From: Nocardia bovistercoris
Lineage (GTDB): Bacteria > Actinomycetota > Actinomycetes > Mycobacteriales > Mycobacteriaceae
Length of the DNA: 64,000 nt
Assembly (NCBI RefSeq): GCF_015674855.1
Contig: NZ_JADMLG010000016.1
Coordinates: 86,510-150,509 of the forward strand
Direction: 5' to 3'
Shown: piece by piece, positions 63,755 through 64,000 of the stretch
How positions within the stretch are numbered: position 1 is the first letter of the stretch
Layout: every line of letters starts with the position of its first letter
The notes under the pieces: model-generated
What the model was told of the DNA's origin: nothing
The model's input: only the letters and a program-made list of their open reading frames with translations
Databases searched by the model: none
Position numbers and translations under genes: made by a program

Positions 63755-64000
63755 GACGACCTTTCGCTTACAAAACCGGCAGAGCCTCAATTCACCGAGG
63801 TCCGCGGGTCGAGAGCCCCCTGTCAGGATTGAACTGACGACCTTTCGCTTACAAAACCGGCAGAGCCTCTATCCACCGAGGTCCGCGGGTCGAGAGCCCC
63901 CTGTCAGGATTGAACTGACGACCTTTCGCTTACAAAACCGGCAGAGCCTCTATCCACCGAGGTCCGCGGGTCGAGAGCCCCCTGTCAGGATTGAACTGAC
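63755..64000. repeat. 81-bp tandem repeat with tRNA-Thr-like arms
   Basis: Three units start at 63755, 63836 and 63917; units 2 and 3 are identical and unit 1 differs at two bases. The array continues past the window. On the minus strand each unit has a D-arm-like CCTC-GGTGGATA-GAGG, an anticodon-loop-like TTTGTAA (TGT, Thr), variable loop AGGTC and a perfect T-arm GTCAG-TTCAATC-CTGAC (63822-63838, 63903-63919, 63984-64000) followed by AGGGGGC. The anticodon stem and 5' acceptor do not pair, so these look like tRNA-derived attachment-site repeats rather than working tRNAs. Confidence 0.7.

Noticed and set aside
63755..64000. CRISPR array
   Set aside because: The 81-bp units are directly adjacent and identical with no unique spacers, and no cas genes are present.

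Overview
This is a GC-rich actinobacterial chromosome segment, most likely Nocardia or a close mycolic-acid-containing relative. The evidence is a mycothiol synthase, a GlnR-type orphan regulator, an antigen-85-like esterase and an LmeA/DUF2993 protein. Gene order largely follows, in inverted orientation, the Mycobacterium tuberculosis interval from about Rv0759c to Rv0819 (recalled from memory). At least 19 starts look leaderless: a TANNNT -10 hexamer lies 5-7 nt before an ATG or GTG with no Shine-Dalgarno (SD). I used this to choose starts.

Layout. 0.2-6.5 kb: mshD and glnR (-), then lmeA-thiX, then a cysteine-rich leaderless uORF ahead of DUF4395-cysA-sseC, then a 31-codon membrane ORF coupled to a DUF1794 gene. 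6.5-7.0 kb: a structured leader with its own promoter and uORF, plus a Uma2 remnant. 7-13.9 kb: cydABDC (-), with large low-complexity inserts in CydD and CydC and a palindromic operator plus leader peptide before cydA. 14-19 kb: pabC, ygfZ, a MOSC protein, an asparaginase and DUF3073. 19-22 kb: purM and purF. 22-32.5 kb: a DUF3533 membrane protein, then a ROK regulator, sulfonate-type ABC importer, flavin monooxygenase and a 1259-aa fused ABC exporter. 32.7-38.3 kb: SCP-like protein, CPBP protease, membrane alpha/beta hydrolase, YiaAB, purL. 38.5-41.8 kb: a MerR-controlled metal-type operon, a GT87 glycosyltransferase, and an orphan FitA-like antitoxin overlapping an Imm51 immunity gene. 41.8-49.3 kb: M18 aminopeptidase, a MarR/AmiC-like divergent pair, purQ-purS, an MBL-fold protein, a glycine-zipper exported protein and glutamate decarboxylase. 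49.5-62.1 kb: DUF2334, prolyl oligopeptidase, DUF2330, Ag85-like esterase, two HIT proteins, purB, TetR, aminotransferase, M23 peptidase, purD and a PH-domain protein. 62.2-64 kb: DUF6011, lower-GC DUF3800, a decayed excisionase-like frame and an 81-bp tandem repeat built from tRNA-Thr-like pieces that runs off the window.

How genes work together. Seven purine genes (purM, F, L, Q, S, B, D) are all on the minus strand but scattered; purC is not in the window. The cys locus links thiol chemistry to a cysteine-sensing leader. The ROK-to-exporter cluster is a tightly overlapping sulfur-acquisition operon. The right end looks like the edge of an integrative element.
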